A DNA stretch of 5,521 bases. Origin: CAYUIS01 sp964444825. Its GTDB lineage: Bacteria; Chloroflexota; Anaerolineae; B4-G1. The notes beneath the pieces were generated by a model. That model ran no database searches. It was not told the DNA's origin and saw nothing but the letters and a program-made list of their open reading frames with translations. Made by a program: the position numbers and the translations under genes. The stretch is taken from NCBI GenBank assembly GCA_964444825.1, contig CAYUIS010000206.1, positions 1 through 5,521 of the forward strand, written 5' to 3'. Shown one piece after another: positions 5,082-5,521 of the stretch (its first letter is position 1; every line of letters starts with the position of its first letter).

Positions 5082-5127
5082 TTTTCTGGGTTTTTGGTCT
5101 CTGGACTTTTGAAGGGGGGAAGTTGAA

Positions 5128-5146
5128 GAGGGAGAATCTCTCCCTC
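5128..5146 (+). terminator. 8-bp hairpin after the kinase gene (terminator-like or DGR-type hairpin)
   Basis: GAGGGAGA (5128-5135) pairs perfectly with TCTCCCTC (5139-5146) around a 3-base ATC loop; breaking the top pair gives a 7-bp stem with a 5-base loop. It starts 46 bp after the stop codon. No T-run follows on the + strand, so it is a poor intrinsic terminator. Short GC-rich hairpins of 7-10 bp downstream of variable regions aid target recognition in DGRs such as the Bordetella phage system, which is the alternative reading given the VR-like end of the gene. Confidence 0.45.
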
Positions 5147-5229
5147 AAATTCGGGCGCAGGTGACGGAATGCTTGGCTTCAACAAACCCTCAGTGATCTC
5201 AGAGCCATCGGTGGTTTCGGTGCGTAGGT

Positions 5230-5260
5230 AGGCCCTTTTTGCGGCAAGTGTGTTGGTATA
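5230..5260 (+). repeat. Partial, diverged copy of the 64-bp repeat
   Basis: Aligns without gaps to 433-463 at about 25 of 31 positions, sharing AGGCCC, TTGCG and GTGTGTTGGT. After 5260 the similarity to the other copies is lost and another inverted repeat begins. Confidence 0.5.
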
Positions 5261-5262
5261 GT

Positions 5263-5295
5263 GCGTAGGTTGAGTAGAGGAACGAAACCCAACGC
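5263..5295. repeat. Imperfect inverted repeat GCGTAGGTTGAG / GAAACCCAACGC
   Basis: The right arm reverse-complements to GCGTTGGGTTTC, which matches the left arm GCGTAGGTTGAG at most positions. From memory, GTAGGTTGGG...AACGAAACCCAACG sequences are a common intergenic repeat in several bacterial phyla. The element sits between two copies of the 64-bp family, which suggests nested or tandem insertion of small repeats. Confidence 0.5.
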
Positions 5296-5305
5296 TTGGT
5301 CGTAG

Positions 5306-5369
5306 GGAGGACCCCTTCGCGTCAGGTGTGTTGGTGTAATCCCATCTCGGGTCAGCGTTGAGTTGCGGC
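5306..5369 (+). repeat. 64-bp dispersed repeat, right copy
   Basis: Direct repeat of 431-494 with about 55 of 64 identities and no gaps; the last 16 bases (5354-5369) are identical to 479-494. The companion hairpin arm seen next to the left copy (502-520) is missing here. The copies bracket the whole gene block in the same orientation. Confidence 0.7.
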
Positions 5370-5464
5370 TGAAACGGAGATCAAGCAATGACCAGCAGCA
5401 GAGCCAGAGCGCAAACGTGGCCCGACACGCGCCACCGGGATTTCCGGAAGGGATTGCAGCACCT

Positions 5465-5521
5465 GTAGGGGCGAGGCATCCCTGAGCAAATATCCGTTTC
5501 CGAGCCTGCTCTGGCCCTAGA
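5465..5521. repeat. Inverted copy of the 103-bp MITE-like element, cut by the window end
   Basis: Begins with the same terminal sequence GTAGGGGCGAGGCATCCC and continues as a close match to the reverse complement of the 316-418 element for all 57 visible bases. It therefore lies in the opposite orientation to the left copy. The other terminus is beyond the window. Confidence 0.75.

Larger units (their letters stand above)
5082..5521. other. Non-coding, repeat-rich region downstream of the kinase gene
   Basis: No convincing gene. A T-rich stretch (5080-5115) follows the stop codon, then an 8-bp hairpin (5128-5146). From 5147 to 5227 nothing is recognisable. After that come a partial and a full copy of the 64-bp repeat family, an unassigned stretch (5370-5464), and the truncated inverted copy of the 103-bp element at the window edge. 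The minus-strand frame at 5179-5388 crosses the repeats and is not supported. Confidence 0.75.

Noticed and set aside
1..5521. DGR template repeat, reverse transcriptase, CRISPR array, tRNA or rRNA within the window.
   Set aside because: No second AAC-rich copy of the 4953-5060 segment, no reverse transcriptase motif, no regularly spaced repeats and no tRNA/rRNA signature were seen on either strand by eye.

Overview
The window reads as accessory DNA from a moderately GC-rich bacterium. Chloroflexota (Anaerolineae-like) is my best guess: a kinesin-light-chain-type TPR tail, stacked small toxin-antitoxin genes, a Ser/Thr kinase fused to a formylglycine-generating-enzyme (FGE)-like domain, and abundant short intergenic repeats are typical there. 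Some cyanobacteria have a similar gene style. The assignment rests on gene style only. All supported genes are on the + strand.

Layout. Positions 1-153 hold the C-terminal end of a TPR protein. Positions 154-702 are non-coding: a 20-bp near-palindrome, a GACAGGATT-type inverted repeat, a 103-bp element with perfect 18-bp terminal inverted repeats, a 64-bp dispersed repeat, and a strong sigma70-like promoter (630-657). This promoter precedes a compact gene set: a DUF3467-like gene (703-1020), then an overlapping antitoxin (1020-1310) with its RelE/ParE-type toxin (1329-1607), then a Panacea/SocA-like (DUF4065) antitoxin (1659-2174) with its closely spaced partner (2180-2545). The partner looks PemK/MazF-like and seems to be cut by an in-frame TAG; its frame continues with family-like residues to 2635. 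A doubtful 42-codon ORF follows (2654-2782).

Positions 2886-5081 encode a 731-residue modular receptor: Hanks-type kinase, two ~60-residue helical repeats, one membrane segment, a Thr/Pro/Ala-rich linker and an extracytoplasmic FGE/C-type-lectin-fold domain. That domain lacks the FGE catalytic cysteines. Its last ~35 residues look like the variable region (VR) of a diversity-generating retroelement (DGR) target: a conserved frame (RGGS...R.A.R....P..R...IGFRCA) filled with residues encoded almost only by NNC/NNT codons, as expected when AAC/AAT codons of a template repeat are mutated at adenines. An 8-bp hairpin lies ~70-80 bp beyond it, a layout seen in studied DGR targets. No reverse transcriptase or template repeat is present in the window, so this is a testable prediction.

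Positions 5082-5521 are non-coding and carry the hairpin, two more copies of the 64-bp repeat family (one partial), and an inverted, window-truncated copy of the 103-bp element. The gene block is thus bracketed by related repeats on both sides. In short, the window combines two toxin-antitoxin pairs, one possibly decayed, with a candidate hypervariable sensory kinase.
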